Shown here: positions 51,671 to 60,467 of the stretch, piece by piece
Layout of the letters: every line of letters starts with the position of its first letter
Numbering within the stretch: position 1 is the first letter of the stretch
Source of the DNA: Cryptosporangium sp044454545
GTDB lineage: Bacteria > Actinomycetota > Actinomycetes > Mycobacteriales > Cryptosporangiaceae
Assembly: GCF_044454545.1 (NCBI RefSeq)
Contig: NZ_JBITDV010000002.1
Coordinates: 62,001-126,000, forward strand
Length of the DNA: 64,000 nt
Direction: 5' to 3'
Translations under genes and position numbers: made by a program
The notes under the pieces: model-generated
The model's input: the letters and a program-made list of their open reading frames with translations, nothing else
Told to the model about the DNA's origin: nothing
Databases searched by the model: none

Positions 51671-52471
51671 CTACTTGACCGCGCCGGCGGTGGTGCCCGC
51701 GGCGACGTAACGCTGGGCGACCACGAGCAGCACGACGGCGGGGATCGATGCGAGCACGGCGGTGGCCATCACCGAGCTCCAGTCCTCGACGAACGACCCG
51801 ATGTACGTGTAAAGGCCGAGCGTCACCGGGCGGACGTCCTCGGTGGTCGTCAAGGTGAGGGCGAAGAGGAAATCGCCCCAGGTGAACAGGAACGTGAAGA
51901 GCGCCGCCGTCACCAGGGCGTTCCTGCACATCGGCAGCACGACCGAGACGAACGTCCGCACCGGTCCGGCGCCGTCGACCCAGGCGGCCTCGACGACCTC
52001 GCGGGGGAGCGCACCCATGAACGCCCGCAGGATGAGCATCGCGAACGGGATGCCCGCGGTGGAGTCGGCCAGGATCAGGCCGCCGATCGAGTTCAGCAGC
52101 CCCAGGTCGTTGTAGGCGCTGTAGAGCGCGTTCGCGACCACGATGCCCGGCACCATCTGGCTCAGCAGGATGCCGAGCAGCACCACTCCGGAGAAGCGGA
52201 TCCGGAACTGCGCCAGCGCGTACGCGGCCGGGGTCGCGATCAGCAGGCTGAACCCGACGCTGCCCAGCGAGATGACCAGGCTGGTCAGCAGGTGGCGGCC
52301 CTGATCGTGCAGCGCCTTCGAGTAGCCCGACAGATCGAGGTGGATCGGGATCCACGGCGTCTCGACCGCACCGCCGGACGGCTGCAGCGAGACGTTGACC
52401 ATCCAGTAGATCGGGAACAGCAACACGGCCAGGATCGCGATGCCGCCGAGAGTCCAGCCCCAGCCCTTCAT
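51671..52471 (-). CDS. Carbohydrate ABC permease, MalG type
   Basis: 266 aa with six TM helices. The EAA loop EVVEAAWVDGAGPVRTFVSVVLPM contacts the ATPase. The short N-terminus and C-terminus end AGTTAGAVK, as in CUT1 MalG proteins. The ATG overlaps the stop of the partner permease (ATGA). No ATPase gene lies in the operon; a shared MsiK-type ATPase encoded elsewhere is the usual actinobacterial arrangement. Confidence 0.87.
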   Translation of the reverse strand: MKGWGWTLGGIAILAVLLFPIYWMVNVSLQPSGGAVETPWIPIHLDLSGYSKALHDQGRHLLTSLVISLGSVGFSLLIATPAAYALAQFRIRFSGVVLLGILLSQMVPGIVVANALYSAYNDLGLLNSIGGLILADSTAGIPFAMLILRAFMGALPREVVEAAWVDGAGPVRTFVSVVLPMCRNALVTAALFTFLFTWGDFLFALTLTTTEDVRPVTLGLYTYIGSFVEDWSSVMATAVLASIPAVVLLVVAQRYVAAGTTAGAVK

Positions 52472-53403
52472 GCTTCCCTCCGGGCCAGTCGCAGGTACAC
52501 GAACGCGAAGACCAGGGAGATCGCGATCAGGATGTTGCCCAGGGCCGCCCCCTGTCCGAAGTCGAACTCGACGAAGGACAGGTGGTAGGACTGCGTCGCC
52601 AGCGTCTGGGTGGCGTTGGCCGGGCCGCCGCGGGTCAGCCCGAGGATCAGGTCGAGGACCTTGATCGTGTACACCAGCCCCAGCACCAGGACGACGTTCA
52701 CCACCGGCCGCAGCAGCGGCCAGGTGACGTACCGGAACGCCCGCCAGCCGGTGGCCCCGTCCAGCGCCGCGGCCTCGTAGAGATCGGTGGGGATGTCCTG
52801 CAGCCCGCCGTAGAGGATCGTCGCGTTGAACGGGATCCCGATCCAGATGTTGACGATGATCACCGCGATCAGCGCCAGCGACGTGCTGGTCAGCCACCCC
52901 GGCGAACCCGGCAGAAGACGGTTCAGGGCGCCGTTGTCCTGGTCGAGGATCCAGCGCCAGACCGCGCTGGCCACGATCAGCGGGATCAGCCACGGCAGCA
53001 GCAACAGGGAGCGCAGCAGACCCGACAGCGGGAACCGGCGGCGGAAGTACACCGCGATGCCCAGACCCAGCACGAACTGCCCGAGGATCGACCCGGCCGT
53101 GAACACCACGGTGTTCAGCAGCGCCTTGCCGAACACCGACGAGCCGATCACCGCGGAGTAGTTCGCGAACCCGGCCCACGGAGCCTCGCCGGTGTAGAAC
53201 GTGGACGTCGTGTAGTGCTGGAACCCCATCACGACGTTCTTGACGACCGGGTAACCGAAGAACAGCACGAGGTACGCGATCGCCGGTAGGAGGAACAGCA
53301 CCTCGACCACCCGGTAGCGGCGCCGGCCGGTCGGGGTCCTGGACGCCGGCACCCTCGCCGGGCGCGCTCGGCGCGCCCGGCTGACGGATGCTGGACTAAC
53401 CAT
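52468..53403 (-). CDS. Carbohydrate ABC permease, MalF type
   Basis: 311 aa, six TM helices after a basic N-terminus (RARRARPARVPASRTPTGRRRYR). The EAA loop is DLYEAAALDGATGWRAFRYVTWPLL. It pairs with the MalG-type permease. The start overlaps the end of the binding-protein gene by eight bases. Confidence 0.88.
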   Translation of the reverse strand: MVSPASVSRARRARPARVPASRTPTGRRRYRVVEVLFLLPAIAYLVLFFGYPVVKNVVMGFQHYTTSTFYTGEAPWAGFANYSAVIGSSVFGKALLNTVVFTAGSILGQFVLGLGIAVYFRRRFPLSGLLRSLLLLPWLIPLIVASAVWRWILDQDNGALNRLLPGSPGWLTSTSLALIAVIIVNIWIGIPFNATILYGGLQDIPTDLYEAAALDGATGWRAFRYVTWPLLRPVVNVVLVLGLVYTIKVLDLILGLTRGGPANATQTLATQSYHLSFVEFDFGQGAALGNILIAISLVFAFVYLRLARREA

Positions 53404-54619
53404 TCTGGGCTTCCTGCAGCGCCTTCAGCGGGGCGGCACCGCCGGTCAGCGCTTTCTGCACGCCGGTGTAGATCTTGGTCGCGGCCTTCGGCCAGTCGGC
53501 GCCGAGCTCACCGGTCCGCGCCCGGGCGTCCTTCACCAGCGTGCTGAACGCCTTCATCGACGGCTGGTCGGCGACGAACTGGTCCTGCAAGGACAACTTC
53601 GTCGGGACCGTCTGCCGCTCCTTGGCCAGCAGCAACTCGTTCTCGTCGCTGTTCAGGCACTTGACGATCTTCGCCGCGTTCTTCTGCTTGTCCTTGTTGC
53701 CGGTGTTCGGGATCGTCCAGGTCTCGCCGCCGAGCGGGGCGACCGAGGTGCCACCGGCCTTCGGCGCCGGGATCGGCACCACGTCGTAGTGCAGCGCGGT
53801 GTTCTCGTTGAGCAGCGGGAACTGCCACGGGCCGTTGACCATCATCGCCGCGTTGCCTGCTTTGAACTGGTCGGCGACGTCGGCCTGGGTCCAGTTCAGC
53901 ACCGACTTCGACGCCGAGCCGTCCTTCAGCAGGTCGACCCAGAGCTGCAGGGCTTCGGCGACCTGCGGCGTCGCGATGTTCTTCTCGTCGCCGCCGTTCG
54001 ACCACATGAACGGGAGGAACTGCCAGGTGCCCTCGTAGTTGGCCGGCGCCGAGAACCCGATCCCGTACTGCTTGCCCTTGGTGAGCTTCTTCGCCGCGGT
54101 GCGCAGTTCGGCCCACGTGGTCGGGGGCTGCACCCCGGCCGCGGCCAGGATGTCCTTGTTGTAGAACAGCCCGATCGTGTTCGTGACCGGCTGCAGACCG
54201 TAGACCTTTCCCTTGTACGTCGAGGCCGCGACGACGCCGGGCACGACGCCGTCGGCGTTCAGGCCGTAGTCGGTCACCGGGGAGAGGGCCCCGGTCGCGG
54301 CGATCTGCTGCAGGTCGGGGTTGTCCAGCATGAGGACGTCCGGCAGCGTGCGTGACGAGCTCTGCTGGAGGACTTTCTGGATGAGCGTGTCGCCGGGTAC
54401 CGCCTCGCGCTGGATCGTCACGCCGTTCTTCGACGCGCAGTCGTTCAGGACCTTGGTGTAGACGCCCTTGTCGGGTTCGTTGTTGTAGTAGTCGAGCACG
54501 CGCAACTTCGTCGCGTCTCCGGACGAGTTGTTGCTGTCGCCGCAGCCAGCCATCGCGAGTGGGAGCGCGAGTGCCAGCGCGGCTGCTGCCGCTCGAACCA
54601 TCGATCGGCGCTGATCCAT
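53396..54619 (-). CDS. Extracellular sugar-binding lipoprotein (family 1)
   Basis: 407 aa; AAGGA SD seven bases upstream. Signal peptide with lipobox LAMAGC at about 21-26, then an SBP family 1 domain: NPDLQQIAATGALSPVTDYG, GKVYGLQPVTNTIGLFYNKDIL, AAMMVNGPWQFPLL and a C-terminal lobe. It captures an oligosaccharide outside the membrane for the MalF/MalG pair. The GH31 enzyme in the operon suggests an alpha-xyloside or alpha-glucoside. First gene after its own LacI operator. Confidence 0.88.
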   Translation of the reverse strand: MDQRRSMVRAAAAALALALPLAMAGCGDSNNSSGDATKLRVLDYYNNEPDKGVYTKVLNDCASKNGVTIQREAVPGDTLIQKVLQQSSSRTLPDVLMLDNPDLQQIAATGALSPVTDYGLNADGVVPGVVAASTYKGKVYGLQPVTNTIGLFYNKDILAAAGVQPPTTWAELRTAAKKLTKGKQYGIGFSAPANYEGTWQFLPFMWSNGGDEKNIATPQVAEALQLWVDLLKDGSASKSVLNWTQADVADQFKAGNAAMMVNGPWQFPLLNENTALHYDVVPIPAPKAGGTSVAPLGGETWTIPNTGNKDKQKNAAKIVKCLNSDENELLLAKERQTVPTKLSLQDQFVADQPSMKAFSTLVKDARARTGELGADWPKAATKIYTGVQKALTGGAAPLKALQEAQNG

Positions 54620-54684
54620 GTGCTGTCCTTTCTTCGGAGGCGGGGGAAACCTCCGGCTTACGGGGGATTGAGAGGGATTCGTCG

Positions 54685-54698
54685 TCGATACGTATCGA
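54685..54698. promoter_or_regulatory. Perfect LacI-type operator before the binding-protein gene
   Basis: TCGATACGTATCGA, a perfect 14-bp palindrome with central CG at its axis, 66 bases before the start of the binding-protein gene and after the end of the LacI gene. The same sequence with one change occurs at the LacI promoter. Confidence 0.8.
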
Positions 54699-54734
54699 TG
54701 AACGGCACGGGTCGCGGGCGCCCGACGGCGTCCG

Positions 54735-55760
54735 CTACGGGGGAGGCATGACCGTCTGCCGTCGGGTGAGCTCGGGGGTGATCAGCTCGATCGTGGGCGG
54801 TCTCGCGACCGGCGAGTCGAGCAGGCGGAACAGCGTTTCCATGGCCCGGCGGGAGACGTCCCTGGGCTCGAGCGAGACGTTCGTGACCGGCGGCTCGCCC
54901 TCGGCGGCCGAGAGGTCGGTGCAGAGGCCGATCACCGAGACGTCCCGGCCCGGCGCCAGGCCCCGGGCGGTCAGCGCGTGCACGATCGGCTGGACGGTGT
55001 TCGAGGCCGGTATGACCACGCCGAGCCGGTGCCCGTCGGCCAGCGCCACCAGCCGGTCGGCGGCCACCCCGGCGGCCTCGCGTCCCCATTCGACCGGGGC
55101 GATGACCTCCAGCGGCAGTCCGTGCCCGTGTGCGGTGCGCCGGGCGGCGTCATAAAAGCGGTTCACGTAGTTGAGGTCGCGATGCACGATCTCGGCCGGG
55201 TGCCCGACGAGCGCGAGACGGTCGTGGCCGCAGGCCGCGAGTTCGTCGACGGCGAGCCGGGCCGCCAGCGCGAAGTCGAGGTCGACGCAGTGCAGCCCGT
55301 GCGGATCGTCGGGCACGCCGATCAGGATCACCGGAGTACGGACCTCGGCCGCGACCGGGAGGCGGTCGTCGTCGCGGGCGTGCAGGTCCATCAGGATGAT
55401 CGCGTCGCACATCGACCGCCCGGCCAACCGGCGGATGCCGGCCGCGCCCTCGTCGGTGGTGACGAGCAGGACGTCGTGGTCACGGGCCCGTGCGGCCCCG
55501 GCGATCGTCTCGATGAACGGCAGCAGGCCGGTCGTGTCGGCGCCGCGTCCGAACGGAACGACGAGCCCGACGACGTTCGTGCGCTGGCTGGCGAGCGCCC
55601 GCGCCCCGGCGTTGGGCTCGTAGGTGAGGTGGTCGATCGCGTCGAGCACCCGGCGGCGGGTTTCGTCGGAGATCGGGCGCTTGCCGCTCATCACGTACGA
55701 GACCGTGCTCTGCGAGACCCGGGCCAGGCGGGCGACGTCCTTGCTCGTGAACGCGGCCAT
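54735..55760 (-). CDS. LacI-family regulator of the GH31 sugar operon
   Basis: 341 aa from ATG 55760. HTH: TSKDVARLARVSQSTVSYVMSGKRPISDETRRRV, then hinge and a sugar-sensor domain with VVGLVVPFGRGADTT and VIPASNTVQPIVHAL. It is directly upstream of the operon on the same strand. Matching palindromes lie before this gene (55781) and before the binding-protein gene (54685), so it probably represses both. Confidence 0.88.
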   Translation of the reverse strand: MAAFTSKDVARLARVSQSTVSYVMSGKRPISDETRRRVLDAIDHLTYEPNAGARALASQRTNVVGLVVPFGRGADTTGLLPFIETIAGAARARDHDVLLVTTDEGAAGIRRLAGRSMCDAIILMDLHARDDDRLPVAAEVRTPVILIGVPDDPHGLHCVDLDFALAARLAVDELAACGHDRLALVGHPAEIVHRDLNYVNRFYDAARRTAHGHGLPLEVIAPVEWGREAAGVAADRLVALADGHRLGVVIPASNTVQPIVHALTARGLAPGRDVSVIGLCTDLSAAEGEPPVTNVSLEPRDVSRRAMETLFRLLDSPVARPPTIELITPELTRRQTVMPPP

Positions 55761-55780
55761 CACACCTCCCCGCGAATTCG

Positions 55781-55794
55781 TCGATGCGTATCGA
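55781..55794. promoter_or_regulatory. LacI-type operator before the regulator gene
   Basis: TCGATGCGTATCGA, one base off a perfect palindrome and identical to the 54685 site at 13 of 14 positions. With flanks it extends to an 18-bp near-palindrome (55779-55796). It lies 21 bases upstream of the ATG; autoregulation is likely. Confidence 0.75.
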
Positions 55795-55910
55795 CGACGG
55801 CGAGGTTAGAGCCGTTCGCGGGTGCGACGCAAGAGTCGGACGGTCGCGGCCACGCGATGCGCCGTGTTGCTCCGGCGCGCCGCGCGTGACTGAGTGCGCC
55901 GGCCGCGGTT

Positions 55911-56180
55911 TCAAGGTTCGGTTCGGCGGGGTTCCACGATCTGGACGACTCGGACGATCGGCCCCACTTCGAGCGTGGCCACGTTGCCCCACTCGACCAC
56001 GAGGTCACCGTCGGCCGTGGAGTACTGCAATCGACCGCCCCGGTGCAGATCTTGCGGAAAACGTCGAAGTGCGTCCTGCGGCGAGCGTGCGACGACACGA
56101 ATCACGCGAGCGGTGCCGTCGATCGCCACGCGTACCCAAAATTCCCGGGCGACGCGCTCTGGCGGGTGTTCGCGCTGCAT
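55911..56180 (-). CDS. 89-aa hypothetical cytosolic protein
   Basis: No family recognised. From ATG 56180 it reads as an alpha/beta domain: FWVRVAIDGTARVIRVVARSPQDAL, then LQYSTADGDLVVEWGNVATLEV. No SD precedes the ATG. A GATACT box ends eight bases upstream, so it is probably translated from a leaderless mRNA. The codon pattern supports coding; a longer frame to 56291 is low-quality. Confidence 0.6.
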   Translation of the reverse strand: MQREHPPERVAREFWVRVAIDGTARVIRVVARSPQDALRRFPQDLHRGGRLQYSTADGDLVVEWGNVATLEVGPIVRVVQIVEPRRTEP

Positions 56181-56188
56181 AGCGGCAC

Positions 56189-56194
56189 AGTATC
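56189..56194 (-). promoter_or_regulatory. -10 box for a leaderless transcript
   Basis: GATACT on the minus strand, eight bases before ATG 56180, placing the expected transcription start at or within two bases of the ATG. No strong -35 is seen. The rest of 56195-56434 holds AT-richer sequence without a gene and probably carries the divergent promoter. Confidence 0.45.
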
Positions 56195-56434
56195 GAACGC
56201 GAGTTCGAATCCGTAGTACGGGTGGGGCCCCGACGCGCGCGCGGGGTGCTCGTGGCGATTGGGTTGTTTGGGACGAACAGGGCGAGGCCATTCACTCATG
56301 TTCGTTCGGCACTTGGTCGTATCAGTTAGCGGCAACTCGTGATTTTCTGTCGATCACTCTTCAGAATTGAAAGGGCACCCTCAGCGACGAGGGGGTTCTC
56401 ACTGGTCCGTGGCGACGGGATCGGAGACAGGCGG

Positions 56435-57118
56435 ATGGGTCGTTACGTCAAGGAGCGAGGAACAGGCGAGGAGACGTACTACTGGTATCCAGGTCAGAAG
56501 GATGACTGGATGCAGGCCGCTATCGCCCTGGGGAGTGGTCTGGTCGCGGCAGCGGCCATCCGGGTGACCACCGGCAGCAACATGTGGGCGGCGGCGGTCG
56601 GCTTCACGCTGACGGCCGCGCTCGCGGGGACATACCTCGGACGGCGGGACGCGCGCGCGCTCACCGTCACCGAGCCCCGCGGGCTGGCCGGTGCGGTACT
56701 CATCGCGTTGGCGTTCGTCCGGGCCCTGGCCAAGGGGTCCGGTGCGGCGCTGGCGGCGATCGTCATCGCACGGAGTGCGAACCCGGGGTTCTGGTACGAA
56801 TGGGTGCTTCCGTTGGTGCCCGCCGTGGTCGGTGCGGTCGCGCACCATCTCGGTATGTTCTACGAGAACCTGGAGAAAGCGTCCAAGGTCAAGGTCAAGG
56901 CGTCTCAGTCGGAGCTGGCCAAGTTCGCGGCCGAGATGAAGGCCGCGAAAGAGGCAAAGGCCGCACAGGCCCCGACCGAGACGGCAGAGGTACCGCAGAC
57001 GCTCGACCCCGCCATGGAGACGGCGCCGTACGTGGCCGCTCTTCCCGGCGAGGTCGACGAGCCCCACAGCACCACCGACAGCAGGCAGGCGGTGTTCTCC
57101 CGCCGCCGTCCGGCCTGA
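56435..57118 (+). CDS. Hypothetical membrane protein with charged helical tail
   Basis: 227 aa from ATG 56435 (GGAG ten bases upstream; an upstream ATG at 56339 lacks coding character). The N-terminus is polar and Tyr-rich (GEETYYWYPGQKDDWMQAA). About four TM helices follow (ALGSGLVAAAAIRV, MWAAAVGFTLTAALAGTYLG, LAGAVLIALAFVRAL and WVLPLVPAVVGAVAHHLG). A Lys/Glu coiled coil (SQSELAKFAAEMKAAKEAKAAQ) and a disordered end complete it. No family recognised. Confidence 0.6.
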   Translation: MGRYVKERGTGEETYYWYPGQKDDWMQAAIALGSGLVAAAAIRVTTGSNMWAAAVGFTLTAALAGTYLGRRDARALTVTEPRGLAGAVLIALAFVRALAKGSGAALAAIVIARSANPGFWYEWVLPLVPAVVGAVAHHLGMFYENLEKASKVKVKASQSELAKFAAEMKAAKEAKAAQAPTETAEVPQTLDPAMETAPYVAALPGEVDEPHSTTDSRQAVFSRRRPA

Positions 57119-57165
57119 CGGTTTTCCGACGCGCCAAGCCCCCGGATCCACGGCACACTCGATGA

Positions 57166-58083
57166 ATGCGCTGGTGGGGATCCGGGGACGGGCGTCTGTC
57201 GGCCGCTCGGCGGAACGGGGCCTACGAGCGGTTCGTGGATCGCACCGACGACGTCATGCTCGTGCTCGCGCTGGTCTTCGTCGGTGTGCTGGTCTGGCCG
57301 CTGCTCGACCACGACCTCTCGCCCGGGATCCGCGAGGCCCTCCACTGGGCCGACGTGGCCATCTGGGTGGTGTTCGTGGTCGAGTACTGCGTCCGCCTGG
57401 TGCTCGCGGCTGACCGCTGGCGGTTCGTCCGGTCGAACGTGCCCGACCTGGTGATCGTGCTGGTGCCGCCGCTGCGGAGCCTGCGGCTGGTGGCGGCGCT
57501 GATGCGGCTGCTGGGCCTGGTCAGCATCGTGGGGCGGCTGTCACGGCAGAGCCTGGAGGTCCGGACCGGCGCCTACACGGCGATCCTCGCCGTCGGGGTG
57601 CTCTTCGCCGGCGCGGTGACCGTGTACGACGCCGAGCGTCTCGATCCGGACGCCAACATCACGACGTTTCCGGACGCCCTGTGGTGGGCGCTGACGACGA
57701 TGACGACGGTCGGGTACGGCGACCGGTACCCGGTGACGACCCAGGGGCGCTGGATGGCCGGCGTCCTCATGCTGGCGGGGATCGCGATCCTGGGGATCGT
57801 GACCGCGAGCATCGCGGCCTGGTTCATCGGCCAGTTCTCGGCGGCCTCCGCCGCGATCACCCACGCGGTCGAAGACGTGGCCGAAGACGCCGCGCAGGAC
57901 TCCCGGGCGGACGCGGCGCGGAGTGCCGAACTGCTCGCCGCGGTCCGAGAGCTATCTCACCGATTGGAACGTTTGGAGGGTCGGGTAGACGACGCGGTGC
58001 GCCATCTTGACGCGGCGCGACACGCCGAAAACGGCAGAACCGGTACAGAACCGGCTCTTATGCGCGACGATCAAGGCAGCTGA
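57166..58083 (+). CDS. Voltage-gated-type potassium channel
   Basis: 305 aa, six TM helices plus pore. The selectivity filter TVGYGD is at 181-186 within WWALTTMTTVGYGDRYPVT. The S4 helix (LVPPLRSLRLVAALMRLLGLV) has spaced Arg residues but fewer than Kv channels. A C-terminal coiled coil (LLAAVRELSHRLERLEGRVDDAV) may tetramerise it. It should pass K+ across the cytoplasmic membrane. The ATG is one of two close starts; the other is in a different frame. Confidence 0.88.
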   Translation: MRWWGSGDGRLSAARRNGAYERFVDRTDDVMLVLALVFVGVLVWPLLDHDLSPGIREALHWADVAIWVVFVVEYCVRLVLAADRWRFVRSNVPDLVIVLVPPLRSLRLVAALMRLLGLVSIVGRLSRQSLEVRTGAYTAILAVGVLFAGAVTVYDAERLDPDANITTFPDALWWALTTMTTVGYGDRYPVTTQGRWMAGVLMLAGIAILGIVTASIAAWFIGQFSAASAAITHAVEDVAEDAAQDSRADAARSAELLAAVRELSHRLERLEGRVDDAVRHLDAARHAENGRTGTEPALMRDDQGS

Positions 58084-58195
58084 CCGGGCAGAACGGCTTG
58101 GCACGACACCCGCCCCGAGGGCATCATGAGTGTCGACCTACCGATGGATACAGGGCGTTGGGGAAGGCGTACCTCGTTCCTACGGGAGGTCTCCG

Positions 58196-58687
58196 GTGCC
58201 AGCACGTGGCGTTTTGTACGTCCACTCCTGCCCGCCTGCGGTGTGCCCGCATGTGGAGTGGGCTGTCGCACGGGTCCTTGGCGTGCCCGTGAATCTGAAG
58301 TGGACGGCGCAGCCTGCCGATCCTACGACCCTGCGTACCGAGTCCCAGTGGACCGGTAGCCCAGGGACGGCAGGCGAGATCGCCACCGCTCTGCGTGCCT
58401 GGCCGATGACTCGGTTCGAGATCACCGAGGAGCCCAGCCCCGGTGTCGACGGAGAACGGATCATGCACGTACCCGGCCGGGGCGTCCACCGCAGCACGAT
58501 GAGCGCGAACGGCGACATCATGGTGTCCGAAGACCGCCTGCGGAGCCTGCTGGCGACCGCGGTCGGCCCGGACGCGATCGCGCACGGCCTGGAGAAGCTC
58601 CTGGCCGCCGAATGGGACCTCGAGCTCGAGCCGTACCGTCACGCGGGCGACGGGGCCCCGGTCACCTGGCTGCACCGCACGGGCTGA
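58196..58687 (+). CDS. DUF3145 protein
   Basis: 163 aa from GTG 58196 with GGGAGGT five to six bases upstream; a longer ATG at 58130 has no SD. The opening ARGVLYVHSCPPAVCPHVEWAVARVLG and later RFEITEEPSPGVDGERI and VSEDRLRSLL match the conserved actinobacterial DUF3145 family of unknown function, commonly found near cell-division or fatty-acid genes. Here it is upstream of the GH3 glycosidase and about 4 kb from the fab operon. Confidence 0.87.
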   Translation: MPARGVLYVHSCPPAVCPHVEWAVARVLGVPVNLKWTAQPADPTTLRTESQWTGSPGTAGEIATALRAWPMTRFEITEEPSPGVDGERIMHVPGRGVHRSTMSANGDIMVSEDRLRSLLATAVGPDAIAHGLEKLLAAEWDLELEPYRHAGDGAPVTWLHRTG

Positions 58688-58700
58688 GTACCGTGGGGCG

Positions 58701-60467
58701 GTGCCCCGCTCCGCGCAGCTCTTACCGTCCCGGCTCGACCGTCCCGGTAGCCGAGGGCCCCGCCGGCCGTTGCTGCTCGTGATCGCCGGCGTCGTGGTCC
58801 TCGGTCTGGTCGTCGGCGGCTTCTGGGTACTGCGCCCCGATGCCGGGCCCGACGACGAGGCCGCTCCGCCCCGGCCCTCCGCGGCGGGCCCGTCCCCGGC
58901 GCCGGCGGGCGGCGACGCGGCCACCCGGGCGAAAGCGATCGCGAGCAAGCTGGCCGACGTCGATCTGGTCGGCCAGATGCTGATGCCGTTCGTCTACGGC
59001 GACTCCGCCACCGACGTCAGCCCGGCGACCCGGCAGCTGAACGTGTCCCGCGACGGCGTGGGCACGCCGGCCGAGATCGTGAAGAAGTACCGGCTCGGCG
59101 GCGTGATCCTGATCCGGCGCTCCAACGACGACCCCACGGCGCCCACCAACCCGGCGTCGAACGTCGGGGCACCCTCGCAGGTGCGGGCGCTCACGTCCGG
59201 GCTGCAGAAGAGCGCTCAGGGGCTTCCGGCGGGTGTCCCGCTGATGATCGGCGTCGACCAGGAGCACGGGACCGTCACCCGGATCCGCGAGGGCGTCACC
59301 CGGCTGCCCACCGCGATGGCGTTCGGCGCGTCGGACGACGCCGCGCTGACCGAGCGGGCCGCGGCCGTCTCCGGCGCCGAGTTGCGGACGCTCGGCATCG
59401 ACGTGGACTTCGCGCCCGACGCCGACGTGATCGGCGGGCCGGGCAACACCGTGATCGGCTCGCGCTCGTACGGCGCCGACCCGGCGAAGGTCAGCGAGCA
59501 GGTGGCCGCGACCGTACGGGGCTACCGCAGCACCGGCGTCGCCACCGCGCTGAAGCACTTCCCCGGGCACGGGCACACCGACGTGGACAGTCACGAGGCG
59601 CTCCCGGTGCTCTCCCAGGACCGGGCGGCGCTCGAACGGGAAGACCTGGCGCCGTTCGAGGCCGGTATCGAGGCCGGCAGCGAGATCGTCATGTCCGGCC
59701 ACCTCTCGTTACCGGCGATCGACCCGGACTACCCGGCGTCGCTGAGCCACAAGATCCTCACCGACCTGCTGCGCGGCCGGCTCGGGTTCACCGGCATGGT
59801 GATCACCGACGGCCTGGACATGAAGGCGCTGACCGACGAGTACGGCCCGGCCGAGGTCGCGGTGCGGGCGATCCTCGCCGGGAACGACATGTTGCTGCAG
59901 CCGCCCGACGTCGGGGCCGCGCAGCAGGGGCTGCTCGCCGCCCTGAAATCCGGACGCCTGCCCCGTGAGCGGGCGATCGAGGCCGTGACGCGGGTTCTCA
60001 CCGTCAAGTTGACGTCGAGGCCGGCGGCGCAGCCGATGTCGTCGCTGGCGTCGCCCGAGCACGCGGCGGTCGTCACCGCGGTGGCCGCGAAGGCGGTCAC
60101 GGTGCTGAAGGGAAAGTGCAGCGGCGCGCTGGTCCGCGGCCCGGTGACCGTGACCGGCGGCACGACGGAGGCGCGTACGGCGCTGAAGACCGCACTGGCC
60201 GCGCAGGGGGTCGAAACCGGAGCCGGCGGCGACTCGATCCACCTCGCCGGCTACCTCGACACCGCGGCCGACCTGCGTCCGGCGACGGTCACGGTCGCGA
60301 CCGACGTCCCGTACATCCTGGCGTCCGCGAAGTCCCCGACGCTGCTGGCGACGTACGGCAACATCCCGGCGTCGATGACCGCGCTGGCCGCCGTGCTCAC
60401 CGGGAAGGCCCACGCAGAAGGCCGCTCACCGGTCCCGGTGAGCGGCCTGCCTGCTTCTGCCTGTTAG
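58701..60467 (+). CDS. GH3 beta-N-acetylhexosaminidase (NagZ-like), membrane anchored
   Basis: 588 aa, GTG start 13 bases after DUF3145. An N-terminal TM (PLLLVIAGVVVLGLVVGGFWVL) and Pro-rich linker place the enzyme outside the membrane. The GH3 barrel has IGVDQEHGTVTRI, KHFPGHGHTDVDSH (His286 on; the acid/base dyad region of NagZ) and the nucleophile Asp370 in VITDGLD. The C-terminal domain of about 150 aa is GH3-C-like. It cleaves N-acetylglucosamine from peptidoglycan or chitin-type fragments. Its stop overlaps the fabF stop by four bases. Confidence 0.88.
   Translation: MPRSAQLLPSRLDRPGSRGPRRPLLLVIAGVVVLGLVVGGFWVLRPDAGPDDEAAPPRPSAAGPSPAPAGGDAATRAKAIASKLADVDLVGQMLMPFVYGDSATDVSPATRQLNVSRDGVGTPAEIVKKYRLGGVILIRRSNDDPTAPTNPASNVGAPSQVRALTSGLQKSAQGLPAGVPLMIGVDQEHGTVTRIREGVTRLPTAMAFGASDDAALTERAAAVSGAELRTLGIDVDFAPDADVIGGPGNTVIGSRSYGADPAKVSEQVAATVRGYRSTGVATALKHFPGHGHTDVDSHEALPVLSQDRAALEREDLAPFEAGIEAGSEIVMSGHLSLPAIDPDYPASLSHKILTDLLRGRLGFTGMVITDGLDMKALTDEYGPAEVAVRAILAGNDMLLQPPDVGAAQQGLLAALKSGRLPRERAIEAVTRVLTVKLTSRPAAQPMSSLASPEHAAVVTAVAAKAVTVLKGKCSGALVRGPVTVTGGTTEARTALKTALAAQGVETGAGGDSIHLAGYLDTAADLRPATVTVATDVPYILASAKSPTLLATYGNIPASMTALAAVLTGKAHAEGRSPVPVSGLPASAC
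60419..60448. terminator. Hairpin shared by the convergent nagZ-like and fabF genes
   Basis: Perfect 12-bp stem AGGCCGCTCACC (60419-60430) / GGTGAGCGGCCT (60437-60448), 6-base loop. It lies inside the last codons of the GH3 gene and just downstream of the fabF stop, so it can terminate the fab operon and perhaps slow the converging transcript. Confidence 0.7.
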
